From Powellomyces hirtus (taxonomy: Eukaryota; Chytridiomycota; Chytridiomycetes; Spizellomycetales; Powellomycetaceae), in assembly GCA_025526995.1 (NCBI GenBank), contig JAHLKG010000017.1, forward strand, positions 558,001 through 622,000: 64,000 nt of DNA, given 5' to 3'. Below the pieces are notes generated by a model that saw only the letters and a program-made list of their open reading frames with translations, was not told the origin of the DNA and ran no database searches. The position numbers and the translations under genes are program-made. Positions 50,210 to 61,069 of the stretch are shown here, one piece after another; position 1 is the first letter of the stretch; every line of letters begins with the position of its first letter.

Positions 50210-52015
50210 ATGAGGAAGTGGTTTGAGAAAACATTTGGGGCAGCTGAGCCGCAACACAACCACCACCAGCAACAGCAGCAGCAGCGGCAACCACCCAGAA
50301 TCCGAGGCGGACGCTTCGAGAGTACGTTTGAACAACAGTACTTTGTGGGCCGACAGCTTGGGGTTGGAACTTTTGGTATGTTGTGTGGTGGTTCGCCGTA
50401 GACTTTACATGTAGTGTCATGAGATTGCATGGACATGCGCACAAAAGCCGTGAATTCTGTATTGCGGGCCCTGCGACTTCCATCTCACATTATGTGTTCT
50501 CCTCCCCTTTAGCTGTAGTCAAAGAATGCACGCGCAAATCCGACTCTTCCAAATTCGCCGTCAAAATCATCGACAAGTCGCAACTCACCCCCACGCTCTC
50601 CACGCTGCGGACCGAGGTCGACGTGCTAAAACGCATCACGCACCCCAACATCATTTCCCTGTGCGAATGTTTCGAAAACTACCGCAACGTGTATCTCGTA
50701 ACCGAACTGGCGACTGGGGGGGAGCTGTTTGACCGCATTTTGAACAAGGGGAGCTTTTCTGAACAAGACGCGAGTAGGCTCGTGATGATGCTGTTGAGGG
50801 GTGTCGCGTATTTGCATAGGGAGAGTGAGTAAAACAAAAAAACACAGGATGGAGAAGAAGAAGTGCTGATGTGCTTTTCGTGAGGTTTGTCTTAGATATT
50901 GCGCATAGGGATTTGAAACCGGAGAATCTGTTGTTTCGCGGGCCGGACGATGATGCGGATTTGATGGTAACTCGAGCTTTTCTGGAATAGCGTACATCCC
51001 GCCCATCGACTGCTTCTGAAAAACACGGTTGTGTGTAATTCGCTCTTGTCGTCCAGATTACAGATTTCGGCTTGTCGAAAATCATACCCGATGGCGCGTT
51101 CCTCCAGACGGCGTGCGGGACGCCGCATTATGTTGGTAAGTGGATAGATAGCACTCCATCCCTCCCCCCGTCGTTCGGTTGTCGCGTGTTGTCCGCATTT
51201 GACTCATTCATATTTCTGCCCGGACAGCCCCCGAAATACTGAGACAGAACGGACACGGCAAGCCGGTCGACATGTGGGCTGTCGGCGTCAGTAAGTCCCA
51301 TCCTCTTCTTTTCCACACCCCTGCCCGCGCCCTCTTCCCACTAACTCACCCGCTCTCCGCTGCAATAGTCACCTACGTCCTCCTCTGCGGCTACACGCCC
51401 TTCTACGGCGGCGAATCGCAATCCAACGCCGGCCTCTTCCAAGCCATTCTCGAATGCAACTACCTCTTTGACGACGAGTATTGGGCCCACATCTCACCCG
51501 CCGCCAAAGAGTTTATCCAACACCTCCTCGTCCTCGACCCCGCGAACCGCGCGACGGCAGACATGGCCCTGCAACATCCGTGGTTGCAGACGAGGGAAAC
51601 GGCGGATATTTTGCCAGACCTCAAGAAAGGCTTTAATGCTAAGAGGACGTTCAAGAGAGGTGAGGGGAGAGAAGTGGGGGGCGGGGGGCTAGGTGAGGCG
51701 AGTTTCTGACGGGGGTGTGAATTTTGGGTTGTTTTTGGGACAACAGCGTTTATTGCGATAAGTTCAATCAACCGCGCCGCTAAAGCGGCCCAGAGCACTC
51801 AATCGCTCTCGTTCCACTCGTTACCCCCCGCTGCCGAATCCCCCACCAGCACGGACCCGGGACCGTCTACAACGATCCAGCCCATATCGGCGTCGGCGCC
51901 CGCGGAAACGTTCATTGTGGACACCACCACTATTACTGCGACTCCTACCACCGCTACGAATACGACTACGACTACGAATACGACTCCCGTTGTTGTGGCT
52001 GGGCTGAACCCATGA
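50210..52015 (+). CDS. Calcium/calmodulin-dependent protein kinase (CaMK1-like)
   Basis: Seven exons: 50210-50375, 50513-50824, 50896-50966, 51057-51135, 51228-51290, 51369-51659, 51747-52015; 416 aa, phase correct at every join. Kinase motifs: GVGTFAVVKE (Gly loop), K73 in FAVKIID, HRDLKPENL (D165), DFGLSK (186-188), CGTPHYVAPEIL, DMWAVGVITYVLLCGYTPFY, HPWLQ. After the kinase comes GFNAKRTFKRAFIAISSINR, a basic amphipathic segment at the place of the CaMK1 autoinhibitory/calmodulin-binding helix. A Thr/Pro-rich tail follows. The N-terminus has a Gln run. CaMKs of this type act in calcium and stress signalling. Six small introns are more than in any other gene of the window. Confidence 0.9.
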
Positions 52016-52993
52016 CCGACGACCAGCGACACCACTTAGATGGCCCGCGTATGTGTAACCCCAGGTACACCATGCGATCCGGAGCAAGGGTGTTTGGTCT
52101 TACCATTCCCGGCTTTGGGCTTAGGGCAGATTGATTCCAAGCTAGTTGTCAGCGAGGGGCAGGCGTGCGCGCCGTGGGGAGGGGCCGGGGGCGGGGGGGG
52201 GGGGGGGGCACGGGTGTTGTACATGAGCTGGAGTTGTGATAGTATTAGTGTGCGTGTTAGTGCTAGTATGTAGAAAGGCGAGTGCGCGGCTGGGGGTGCA
52301 TGGCGCGAGGGATGGTTGGGGAAGGGATTGTATTTCTTTGTTTGCGTGGGAGGGGGGCGGATGTATGCATATCATAGTGCTGGACACTGGGGTATCTTCT
52401 GTCCCCATTTGTATTGCTGTTCTTTAAACAGAAGATTGAGTTGTGCTGGGGTTACAAAGCAGAAGATGGTGCCGGTAGAGTTGTCGGTTTTGCTTTGCCT
52501 TTTCACAACACCCGTCAGAGTCACGAGAAACTGCAGGCGAGCCGATTTGGATTAAAGCGATATGGAGATGCATTACATTACATTGCAGCTTTTTGCCCTT
52601 TTATTGATACACCACACAGAGAGAGAACGTCGAGCGGGGCGCAATACGTTCTTCCCCCGCGCATAGCGGTGTAAGCATGTGGGGGGGGGGGGGGGAGCGG
52701 AGACGAAGAGGGAATAAAATACAATGAAAGCTGGCGGGGCGATATAAACCGTAATTTGGGGGGGGGGGGGGGGGGCCGGAGTTGGGGGGCTGTGTGCACA
52801 TCATTCATTCACTCACTCCCTCGCGAAAACAAATGACATGTGGCGTGTGTAGCAAAAATCCAACCACCCTCCTCTTCTCTCTCTGTGTGTGCGAGCGAGA
52901 CCCCCGGGTGCGTTGGATAATGTGGTTTTTGACGGTGGAGTGGAGGTGGTGGTGGACGGTTGATACGGGGATGCTGAGGGAAGCGATGGGGGT
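52016..52993. other. Intergenic region between CaMK and PFD2 (convergent), poly-G runs
   Basis: Contains long G tracts at 52193-52209, 52681-52694 and 52758-52775. No protein-like frame. Confidence 0.5.
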
Positions 52994-53582
52994 CTATTGT
53001 TCCTTGATCTGCACACCCCATTTCTTCTGGTACGCGTCCATATCGGCTTCCTTTTTTTTGTAGTTTGCGAGGAGTTGTTTGATGATGTTTTGTATCTAAT
53101 CCACAAACAAAAACACAAAATCAAAAAAAAAGCAAAAATGAGAAAAATCTGCTCATTAACCAAAATAGTCGCATTTCGTTCCACTTACGCCATCCATATT
53201 GGTTTCGACCGCGGGGAGGACGTCCTTGACGGTGCGTTCGACGAGGACGCCGCCGACGAGGCGGAAGCATTTGCGCGTGGATTCGAGGGGTTTGATCGTG
53301 TCGACGACCAGCTGGTGTTCATCCTTTTCCATCTCCAGTTCGCCGAGCTTGGAGGCGATGGCATTCATCTCTTGTTTCATGGCGTTGAGCTAAGGGGAGG
53401 GAGAGGAAGGACGATCAGATATGAGCGGGGGTGATGTGAGTTGAGTGGATTGGGTGCCCAAGTGATCTAGGAAGACTGGGGAGGTGGGTAGATGGTGCGG
53501 GTGAGGATGTACCTGAGCAACGATTTCTTGGTCCGAGGGACGCTTTTCGCTCGTTGTGGGTTTGCTGGATGAGGTGGCCATG
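52994..53582 (-). CDS. PFD2: Prefoldin subunit 2
   Basis: Three exons: 53582-53514, 53389-53189, 53095-52994; 123 aa, ending TAG. It reads SDQEIVAQ joined to [67 protein letters not shown] joined to [20 protein letters not shown]. This is the beta-type prefoldin layout: coiled coil, two beta hairpins with the [14 protein letters not shown] signature of PFDN2, coiled coil. Prefoldin hands unfolded actin and tubulin to the TRiC/CCT chaperonin in the cytosol. Length matches the family. Confidence 0.95.
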
Positions 53583-53795
53583 TTGTCTGCTATGAACGGG
53601 AAGGTTTGTGTGGAAGTTTTGTTGGAATGGCAAAAGTTCGTTGAGAAAGAACGAGAATTCACTGAAACGAAACGCGCGAGACGAGACGAGCATTGCCCTT
53701 TTCCAAGTTCCTTTTTTTTTGTCGTTACATTTTCTAGATTCCCAGAAGCGTTCTTAGTATACCGGCCCATCGCTCTCTCTCTCTCTTTCCCGACA
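53583..53795. promoter_or_regulatory. Compact bidirectional promoter PFD2/NAA30
   Basis: 213 bp separate two divergent start codons. The NAA30 side ends in a CT microsatellite-like leader (53771-53790). No TATA box is obvious. Confidence 0.6.
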
Positions 53796-54281
53796 ATGGA
53801 CTACATCCCGTACGTCTCCGAACTTCAACTCCCCGCCATCACCGCACTCATCGAGAATGATCTCTCCGAACCCTACTCCATCTACACATACCGGTACTTT
53901 CTGCACAACTGGCCGCAACTCTGCTTCCTCGCCACACCCACCACACCTACGCCTGCTGCTATTGTCCCTCCGTCTCCCCCGACCATTGGCGTTATAATCT
54001 GCAAACTCGACACGCACAAGGAAGTACTCCGGGGCTACATTGGCATGCTCGCGGTTGCCAAACGGTACCGCCACCAGCGGGTTGCGTCCACCCTCGTCAA
54101 AATGGCAGTATGTAAAATGAAAGAGGAGGGCGCGCATGAGGTGGTGCTGGAGACAGAGGAAACGAATACCGCGGCGTTGAAGTTGTATGAACGATTGGGG
54201 TTTGTCAGAGATAAACGGTTGGAGAGGTACTATTTGAATGGCGTCGATGCGTTTAGGTTAAAGTTGAGGCTGAGGGATTGA
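53796..54281 (+). CDS. NAA30: N-alpha-acetyltransferase 30, catalytic subunit of NatC
   Basis: 161 aa, intronless. Starts [20 protein letters not shown], then [103 protein letters not shown]. The SEPYSxYTYRYF and LYERLGFxRxKRLxxYYLNG blocks are diagnostic of Mak3/NAA30. NatC acetylates N-termini such as Met-Leu and Met-Ile co-translationally. The acetyl-CoA loop R/Q-x-x-G-x-A reads RHQRVA here: the usual Gly is Arg, a change that should be checked. The upstream frame is open but the ATG chosen matches the family start. Confidence 0.9.
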   Translation: MDYIPYVSELQLPAITALIENDLSEPYSIYTYRYFLHNWPQLCFLATPTTPTPAAIVPPSPPTIGVIICKLDTHKEVLRGYIGMLAVAKRYRHQRVASTLVKMAVCKMKEEGAHEVVLETEETNTAALKLYERLGFVRDKRLERYYLNGVDAFRLKLRLRD

Positions 54282-55138
54282 GAGGGAGAGGGAGAGAAGG
54301 GGGGGGGGGGGGGGGGGGGGATATCTTCCACTTTTCCTTCCCACGACCAACAACAAACGATGAGAGAGAACATATACCACATATGCCCCCACATCAGCGT
54401 ACATGCCGAACCAACAGTTGAATCGGATGAACAGGCACAAAAAAGCAAACGGTACCGCAGTGCGATAACGCCCGCATCAGGATCCCCGGCTCCACCGTCC
54501 CCGCAATATGGGATCACATCCAATCCCAAAGTTCCAGAAACAGGCCATGTGAAGCGCAGGGCAGGCGAGGAGTAAAAAAGACACGCTAAACACTTCAGCC
54601 CTCCCGCCCCAACCGCGATCAACCCTACCCATACTCATAACTTCGCACGCTCCCTCCCTCCTCCCCCCCCCCCCCCCCGGCGCCCGAGAACGGGTTGACG
54701 AAATGGAGGTGTGACCCAATTGAGCTACCACCAGCACCCGCGCACCACCAAGGTATCGCGACAAAAAAGAACGATACCACTGCACCCCATCCTGCCACGG
54801 ATGATGTGCGAACAACACCCTTATCAGCAAACACCGGGCGCAATCCTGGGCTATACCCAGTGCATGAGCCCTGCATGTACCTCTCCGTCCGTGTGTTGCG
54901 CTCTCCTCGTTCGATAACGAAACGTGTGCGGGAATGGGGTTCACGGCCGCGAATCCACCCGATACACCCCACCACATGCAAAGCGGGATGGAACAGCAGA
55001 TTCACCTGCCAATTGCACCAGGAACTGTATGCAACCCCTTTGGATGCTCTGTTGATGTATTGCTTGTATGGATAGTTTACCTATGTAAAAAGGAATGAAT
55101 AGAACTGCTGTCGCTGCATGCTCCAACTAGATCGCGAT
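54282..55138. other. Intergenic region with poly-G and poly-C runs
   Basis: A 22-base G run starts 18 bases after the NAA30 stop (54299-54320), and a C run lies at 54664-54679. No gene supported. Frames of 100-166 codons here lack conserved texture. Confidence 0.5.
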
Positions 55139-56226
55139 CTAGACCCTCGTGGCAACCCAGATCGCAGCGCGACATCCCTGATGGAAGTTGATGAAGAGAT
55201 TAAACAAGGAATAGAAGAATGGGGAGGAGGTGAGCCATTGATGAAAATTTTGATTGCTTTTACCTGCTGAATTACGGCATTCAACCCAGGGTATGCGGGA
55301 GCCTAGGGAGCGCAGAGCGGGGGGATGAGAAGTAAGTTAAAGATGGCGTCCGTTGTCGGGGTTGCAGGACCAGACGAATGGGGAAGACGCGTGAGTGTAG
55401 ACCCACTCTTGTTCCCGGGCCTCTCTCGCGTCATCTCCTGTCGCCACCCTACTCACATTTTTAGCATCATGATCCAGGGCCGTATCGAGGTGCTCCAACT
55501 CCTCATCCCTAAACTGTTTGATCACGGCTCTCAATTTCTCCACTTCAGGGTGATTGATTTTAAGCAATTCGCGCAACTGGTCGTTATAGTGCTGCCCAAT
55601 CACGGTTTCGACGGCTTCGGTGCACGCCATGGCGGCTTCTTTGCCCAGCAGCGCCGTGCCGGCCCCGAGTGCGTACCCCGCGAATTCCCAGAGTGGCCGC
55701 AGCGCGGTCGGGCGCACCCGGTTGTGCCCAATGAGGTGGTCGAATGTGGAGAGGTGGAACTTCTCTTGGTCCCACATGTGCTGTCAGAGCGTAAGGAGAG
55801 AGAGCATACAGATGAGGAGTCAGAAGAGAAACCACAAACTAACCCTGGGAGCCCCGCTGCCCAACAGAGACCCCATTTCGCCGTATTAATGTTTAAGATG
55901 ATGTACCTCATCAAGACAAACACACATACCTGCACAACAGGCCCCACTTTTGGATCACTCTTAAAAACCGCCATCTGGCCCGCATATATCCAATTCGCGC
56001 CCAACTCGCCCGCCTGGTCTACCCGCAGCATCGCGGCAATCATCGCCTTTTGTTGCTCCGTGAGGGGTGGCGGCGGTGGGCGGAACGGTGAAGTCGATGG
56101 CAAATCCTGTTCATGTTGTTGTTGTGCGGGATGTGGGTGGGATGATGTTGGGTAGTACGCTGTTCCGTGAACTGCCCGCCGCGGAACGCGCAAGAGGATT
56201 GAACGGGCGAGGCGTGGGGCGAGCAT
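55139..56226 (-). CDS. COQ7: 5-demethoxyubiquinone hydroxylase, mitochondrial
   Basis: Four exons: 56226-55930, 55780-55457, 55302-55264, 55177-55139; 232 aa. N-terminal mitochondrial presequence [20 protein letters not shown]. Catalytic domain: [111 protein letters not shown], then [13 protein letters not shown] and [12 protein letters not shown] from two 39-bp exons. The carboxylate/His di-iron ligands (E in AGELGA, ExxH in EELEHL, E in CTEAVE) are present. It hydroxylates demethoxyubiquinone in coenzyme Q synthesis on the matrix side of the inner membrane. The last exon was identified by its fit to the conserved C-terminus. Confidence 0.93.
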
Positions 56227-56656
56227 GACGGGGCAGAAGGATGGCGATGATAATCAAAAGCTGCGGGGTGAGGAATCTGGATTCTTTAATAACAACTTCC
56301 AACACTATATGTTCACTCTGTCGAAAGGTGATTTCCGAACACTGTCATTGACGGATAAAAAAAACGTTTTCGGGAAAAAGAGGACGATGAGATAGGTAAG
56401 TGATAGATACAGGATGACGCGCGGAGCTTCTTTCCACACTTCAAAGTGTGCTTTTTCACACTTCTGAACCGTGAACGTGTGCTTTTTTTGACACTATCCA
56501 GACAGACAAAACAAAGAGAGACATCCTCCCCCGGGGGTAATCTTATCGAGTTGAAGGCCGGGTGGTTTCGTTCGACCTGTTGCTACTGACACTTCTGGGC
56601 AGCTCTGGTTCTTTTCGTTGAAGTGTCCCCGTCCGCTCAGCAGCACCAACCGCAAA
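56227..56656. promoter_or_regulatory. Bidirectional promoter region COQ7/carrier-like gene
   Basis: 430 bp between divergent starts. It contains a 7-bp-arm inverted repeat CACACTT-CA-AAGTGTG (56435-56450), followed by two more ACACTT/GTGTGC half-sites (56451-56490). Both flanking products are predicted mitochondrial. Confidence 0.45.
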
Positions 56657-57593
56657 ATGGCCACCCAACGAGCACCTCCACCAATCTCTTCTCCCCAAAA
56701 CCCGCACCTGCACGCGCAAACCCACCACGAACGCATTCCCCTCCCGCACACCCTCCTCATCGAATCCCTCTCCGCGTTCACATCCTCCCTCCTCGTCGCT
56801 CCCATCATCACCATCATCGACCGCTCCATCTTCCTCGCCGCCAGTTCCACCACGACGACGCTCCCCGCGGCTCTCCGCGCGGGCACACGGGACCTTCTCA
56901 CGCACCCCGTGAGATTCTACCGCCAGCCCGCGACGCTGTTCATGTTTGCCGTGTATGCGGGCACGTATTGGACCGCGAATACGATCCAGAGCGTGTGTGA
57001 TTATGAAGGGTGGGATTGGTTCTATCCGAAATTTGTCGGCACTACGGTTGCGAATGTCGGACTGTGTGTGGCCAAGGATGTGTGTTTTACGAGGTGATGT
57101 TTCGGGTGAGATGGGATATCCCCGTTTCTTGATGCAGTGTGCCCATCCCATCCATCTCTAATCCGTTCGTTTTTCTCTTTTTAGATGGTTCGGCACCGGG
57201 ACCCCCAAACCCGTACCCCTCCGCTCCTACGCTCTCTACACCTCGCGGGACATGCTGACCGTCTTTGCCTCCTTCAACCTCCCACCCATCCTCGCCGCCA
57301 AACTCTCCTCGCACTACGCCATCCCCAAACGACAAGCCGAAGTCGCCTCCCAACTGCTCACCCCATGCGCCGTCCAACTCGTCTCCACTCCCATGCACCT
57401 GCTGGGGATGGACATGTATAACCGCCCCGCAGCGACATCGAGAGAGCGATGGGGTGTGATTGGGAAACAGTACTGGAGCGCGACGGCGGCGAGGGTCGCG
57501 CGCATCTTTGCCGCGTTTGGAATTGGTGGTGTCGCGAATCAGTATTTTAGATTTGAGGGCAAGGAGTGGTTGAGGAGATACCACGGACTGTGA
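56657..57593 (+). CDS. Mitochondrial-carrier-like membrane protein conserved in fungi
   Basis: Two exons, 56657-57093 and 57185-57593; 281 aa. The donor is GTGATG, weaker than the others. Hydrophobic helices: LLIESLSAFTSSLLVAPIIT, TLFMFAVYAGTYWTANTIQS, FVGTTVANVGLCVAKDV, MLTVFASFNLPPILAAKLSS, LLTPCAVQLVSTPMHLLGMD, ARIFAAFGIGGVANQYFRF. The six-helix layout with Pro at helix ends and soluble RDLLTHPVRFYRQP-type loops recalls SLC25 carriers, but the PxD/ExxK/R signatures are degenerate. Similar proteins occur across filamentous fungi as uncharacterised mitochondrial proteins; this is from memory and unsearched. Substrate unknown. Confidence 0.65.
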
Positions 57594-57940
57594 ACCAAAC
57601 TGCATACCCTTTGCAAAAGCGAACACGCCCCAAATTTTCCAGCACCCACTTTTGGGAAAAGTCAACCAACGCGGGGTCTTCTTTTTATGTTCTTAGATCC
57701 AAGCAATGCAAAGAATATCATTATTGTTATTATTGCTCCTCCCCCCCCCCCCCCCACTCTGCATCACTCCGCGCACATAGGGAGACTCATCCGCAACATG
57801 ATTCTATGCCCCAACGTCGCCCCCAACTGGCGACTTGCCAATTGCAGGATTTTTTCTTTTGGTGGGATGTCGATGGACGATGGTTGCAAACACTACCCGC
57901 CACCCCCCAATGCGTAAGCTTACTTTTGGTGTTTCCCCTT
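57594..57940. other. Convergent 3' region
   Basis: Holds a poly-C run (57739-57757) and AT-rich DNA. No gene seen. Confidence 0.5.
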
Positions 57941-58481
57941 TTAACCGAGTCCACCCCAGGGACCCCGGATGCGACGAGCGAGCTGGATGTCGCGCTGCAT
58001 GATGGTGACGCGTTTGGCGTGGATGGCACAGAGGTTGCTGTTGAAGAAGAAGAGTCATGAAGCGTCAGTTGAATCGCAGGTTGTGGATTGAATTTAAGTA
58101 AAAACAATCACACTCAACCTACGCGTCCTCAAACAAATGCACCATAAACGCCTCAGCCGCCTCCTGCATTGCCAAAATCGCCGTACTCTGCCATCGGGGC
58201 GGCTGTCCATTCGCATACTCGAGTGTCGAGAGATCCGCCGACACCTCTTTGACCAGCCGGGCAAAGGGCAGTTTCCGCAGCAAGAGGTCGGTGGATTTTT
58301 GGTACTTGCGGATCTCGCGCAGCGCGACCGTGCCCGGACGGTACCGGTGAGGTTTGGCGGGTGTGGTTACGGGCGGTGGTTGCGCACGCGTGGGAGTGCG
58401 TTTGTTGCCGATGGATTTGCGGCCCAGCCGCTTTTTGGGCATGCCCGCTGTGCTGGGCTTGACGGGGGTCGTGCGGGTCAT
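57941..58481 (-). CDS. CSE4: Centromeric histone H3 variant CENP-A (CenH3)
   Basis: Two exons, 58481-58123 and 58037-57941; 151 aa. A basic tail ([32 protein letters not shown]) with no H3-like ARTKQTARKS start leads into [100 protein letters not shown] features: divergent tail, loop 1 lengthened by several residues ([15 protein letters not shown] versus KTDLRFQS) and a hydrophobic C-terminus after RRIRG. It marks the centromere and nucleates the kinetochore. An in-frame extension upstream of this ATG exists, but this Met gives the usual length. Confidence 0.92.
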
Positions 58482-58750
58482 GGTGTTGGGATATACAGAG
58501 GGTAGGGGTGATGGAGAATGGAAGGCTGTTGGCTGAGGTAACGGAATAGGTTTGGGAGTTCGGCATGAGGACACATCAATTCGCTCTACATTTCGCCGCT
58601 TTGTAACTTACTGTTTTGCGTCGAATGGGGTTTGTGTCTTTCCACGCGGTTGTCCCGTTCCGAACCAGCGGGGCGTGAGATGGGGAATGCGAGAGACTCT
58701 TTCACACGCGATGAATTGACCGGAACGGATGCTGTGTGTTTGTGTGTATG

Positions 58751-58798
<48 letters not shown>

Positions 58799-59061
58799 CT
58801 TCCCGAGTCCGGTGGTGGTAGACTGTTGAAATGACGGGGAAGTGTGATAAAAACAAAAAGGTTGGAAAAGAGAGGAAAACGAAACGCGTGTGAAAGAGTC
58901 TTTAACGACTTCGAAAGTGTTCAATGTGAGGTCTGCGCCACATGGGGTGTAAATGGATGGCGCAGCGCAAGTGAGATGGATTTCACACCTCTTTGGGCTG
59001 CGTTTTCCCTGTTATTCCACCCATTCTTTTCAACTGTCTCTAGTGTGCATTTCGTTTGAAC
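58482..59061. promoter_or_regulatory. Bidirectional promoter CENP-A/PPX1 with an MCB-like site and inverted repeat
   Basis: 580 bp. ACGCGT (MluI cell-cycle-box core) lies at 58884-58889. The 19-mer AGAGACTCTTTCACACGCG (58692-58710) is nearly the reverse complement of CGCGTGTGAAAGAGTCTTT (58885-58903). Between them lies the TC microsatellite. MCB boxes drive G1/S transcription in fungi, which would suit a centromeric histone; this is inference. Confidence 0.45.
58757..58795 (+). repeat. TC dinucleotide microsatellite
   Basis: About 19 perfect TC units in the CENP-A/PPX1 promoter. Confidence 0.95.
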
Positions 59062-60657
59062 ATGGCTGCTTCAACCGTCCGCACCGTATATCCCCTCGTC
59101 CGCTTCCTTGCACAGGCGAAAACTGTTCTGTCGCAGCAGCAACCCATGAGCACGCCAGTGACGGTCGTCATCGGGAACGAAGCTGCTGGTAAAGTCTCAA
59201 CAGACGTCACGGGAAAGAAAGACAGTTTAGACCCTCCCTCTCTGAATAGTAATTAACCAATATCCCTGCTCCGTCTTTCTTTTCTGGCAGATCTGGATTC
59301 GCTCGTATCGGCAATGTCGTTAGCATACCTCCTGTCTCTCCGCCACCAGCTTCAACCACCACCCCACCCAATCGCAACTGCGCAACCTCTCCCCGACCAC
59401 CACCACTACCTCCCCGTCATCAGCATCCCCCGCCAAGATTTCGCTCTCCGCACCGAATGCCCCTTCACCCTCTCCACCGCGTTCGGCCCCCACCACTCCA
59501 CGCTCACCTCCTCCCTCACCTTCCTCGACGAAATCGACCTCGACGCTCTCGCCGCCTCCCGCCTCCTCTCCATCATCCTCGTCGATCACAACCGCCTGGC
59601 CCCTACCTTGGCGCGATTCAGCGGCTGTGTGGTGGGTGTTGTGGACCATCATGTGGATGAAGGGTTGTATAGCGACGTGGGAATAAGAGTGGTGCAACCG
59701 GTGGGATCGGCCGTGAGTCTTGTCACGGAGATGTGGATGACGGAAAAGAGACCTGTGGAGCAGGGCTTGGCGGTGTGCATGCTCGCGGCGATTCTGATCG
59801 ATACGGTGAACCTCGTTGAAGAGTATGGACGCGTGACCGAAACGGACCGCAAAGCTGTCACCTACTTGCTCCCATTTGCGCGAGGCCCAACCACAGAACC
59901 AACAATAACAACAACCACACCACCACTCCAACACTCAACATCAACGACCACACCACTCACTTCAACCGACCGTGACTTCCTCACCGCCCTCTACACGGGC
60001 GTCCACACCGCCAAAACCAGCATCTCAACCCTCTCCTCCCTCGACCTGCTCCGCAAAGACTACAAGGAATGCGTCGTCGGGGACTATCGTCTGGGAATTA
60101 GTTCGGTGTCGTGGCATGTCATGGGTGAGACGGGGTGGGCGGCTCGCGAGGCCCTGAACAACAACAATATCAACATCCATGACATCAACACCACTACCCC
60201 CACCGCGTCGTCGTCGGCGACCAGCCCAGACACGATCGCTACACAACAGCACGGCTTTGAAGACGTCAAACGCGCATGTGCGGCTTACGCCAACCTCCAT
60301 GCACTCGACATCCATATCGTCATGACCGCCTTCAACCACACCTCGGGACCCAACCCGCGCGGGTTTGAACGCGAACTCCTCATTACATTTTACAACAAAC
60401 TGGCACCCCCTCCCACCACAACCACGACCACCAACCACGCACCATCCATCCTCAGCCAACTCGAACACAACCCACAACTCGATCTCTCGCCCGTCGCGCA
60501 CACCGAGCCTACATGGACCCGTAACTGCCACAACACGGAGAAAGGTGCTGCCGCGGCTGCTGCTGCTGCGGTGGGACGACTGTACATCCAGAAAAATATC
60601 CGATCGAGCAGGAAACAGGTCCAGCCGATTATGGAGCGTATTTTGGCGTCGCTGTAA
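59062..60657 (+). CDS. PPX1: Exopolyphosphatase PPX1 / prune-type DHH phosphoesterase
   Basis: Two exons, 59062-59188 and 59291-60657; 497 aa. Motif I is formed across the intron: VVIGNEAA-DLDSLVSAMSLAY (family GNEASDLDS). Motif II is ILVDHNRL (141-143) and motif III VVGVVDHHVDEG (DHH 161-163), then VGSAVSLVTEMW, LAAILIDTVNL. The DHHA2 half has DFLTALYTGVHTAKTSIS, LRKDYKECVVGDYRLGISSV. It hydrolyses terminal phosphates from inorganic polyphosphate. Several low-complexity insertions (Thr/Pro, Asn, Ala runs) enlarge it beyond the roughly 400 residues of the yeast enzyme. Prune-like c-di-nucleotide or short-chain polyphosphate activity is an alternative. Confidence 0.9.
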
Positions 60658-61069
60658 ACTGTAAATGGAACAAACAAACAAACAAACAAACGAACAAACA
60701 AACCAAAACGTGGGAAGGATTGGTGACCAAACGGAGCTGGTTCGCGGATGCGGGGGCGTTAGTTTAGACTACCTAGACTGGGATGGCTACACGATATCCA
60801 ACCTTTTGTCTGACCCGACTTGAGCATCCAAGAGCCCTTCTTCATTGAAGGGTAGTGATAGAGATATGCACTAATAATATATTATTTTCATCATATGTCA
60901 CAAAAGCTAATAGTGGAGGGGGGGAGGAGGCGAGGGGAAGAAAACACTGTGATTCGGAAAGGAGATGCGGGGACTGGTAATCGCGGAGCGCTCCTGGGTA
61001 TGGAATCCAAAAAATAACACGAGGGGAGATGTGGCAGTGGTTCGCGAAGGGGGTTTTCTTCGCCGTTTT
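60658..61069. other. Convergent 3' region with AACA microsatellite
   Basis: (AAAC)n at 60669-60703 lies directly after the PPX1 stop. No gene. Confidence 0.6.

Noticed and set aside
52681..54679. G-quadruplex function for the poly-G and poly-C runs
   Set aside because: They are single uninterrupted homopolymers near gene ends, are common in this window, and their exact length is unreliable in sequencing; no evidence for a role.
59320..60681. Long minus-strand frames opposite PPX1 (204 and 218 codons)
   Set aside because: Shadow frames of a GC-rich coding strand; the plus-strand exons hold all DHH motifs.
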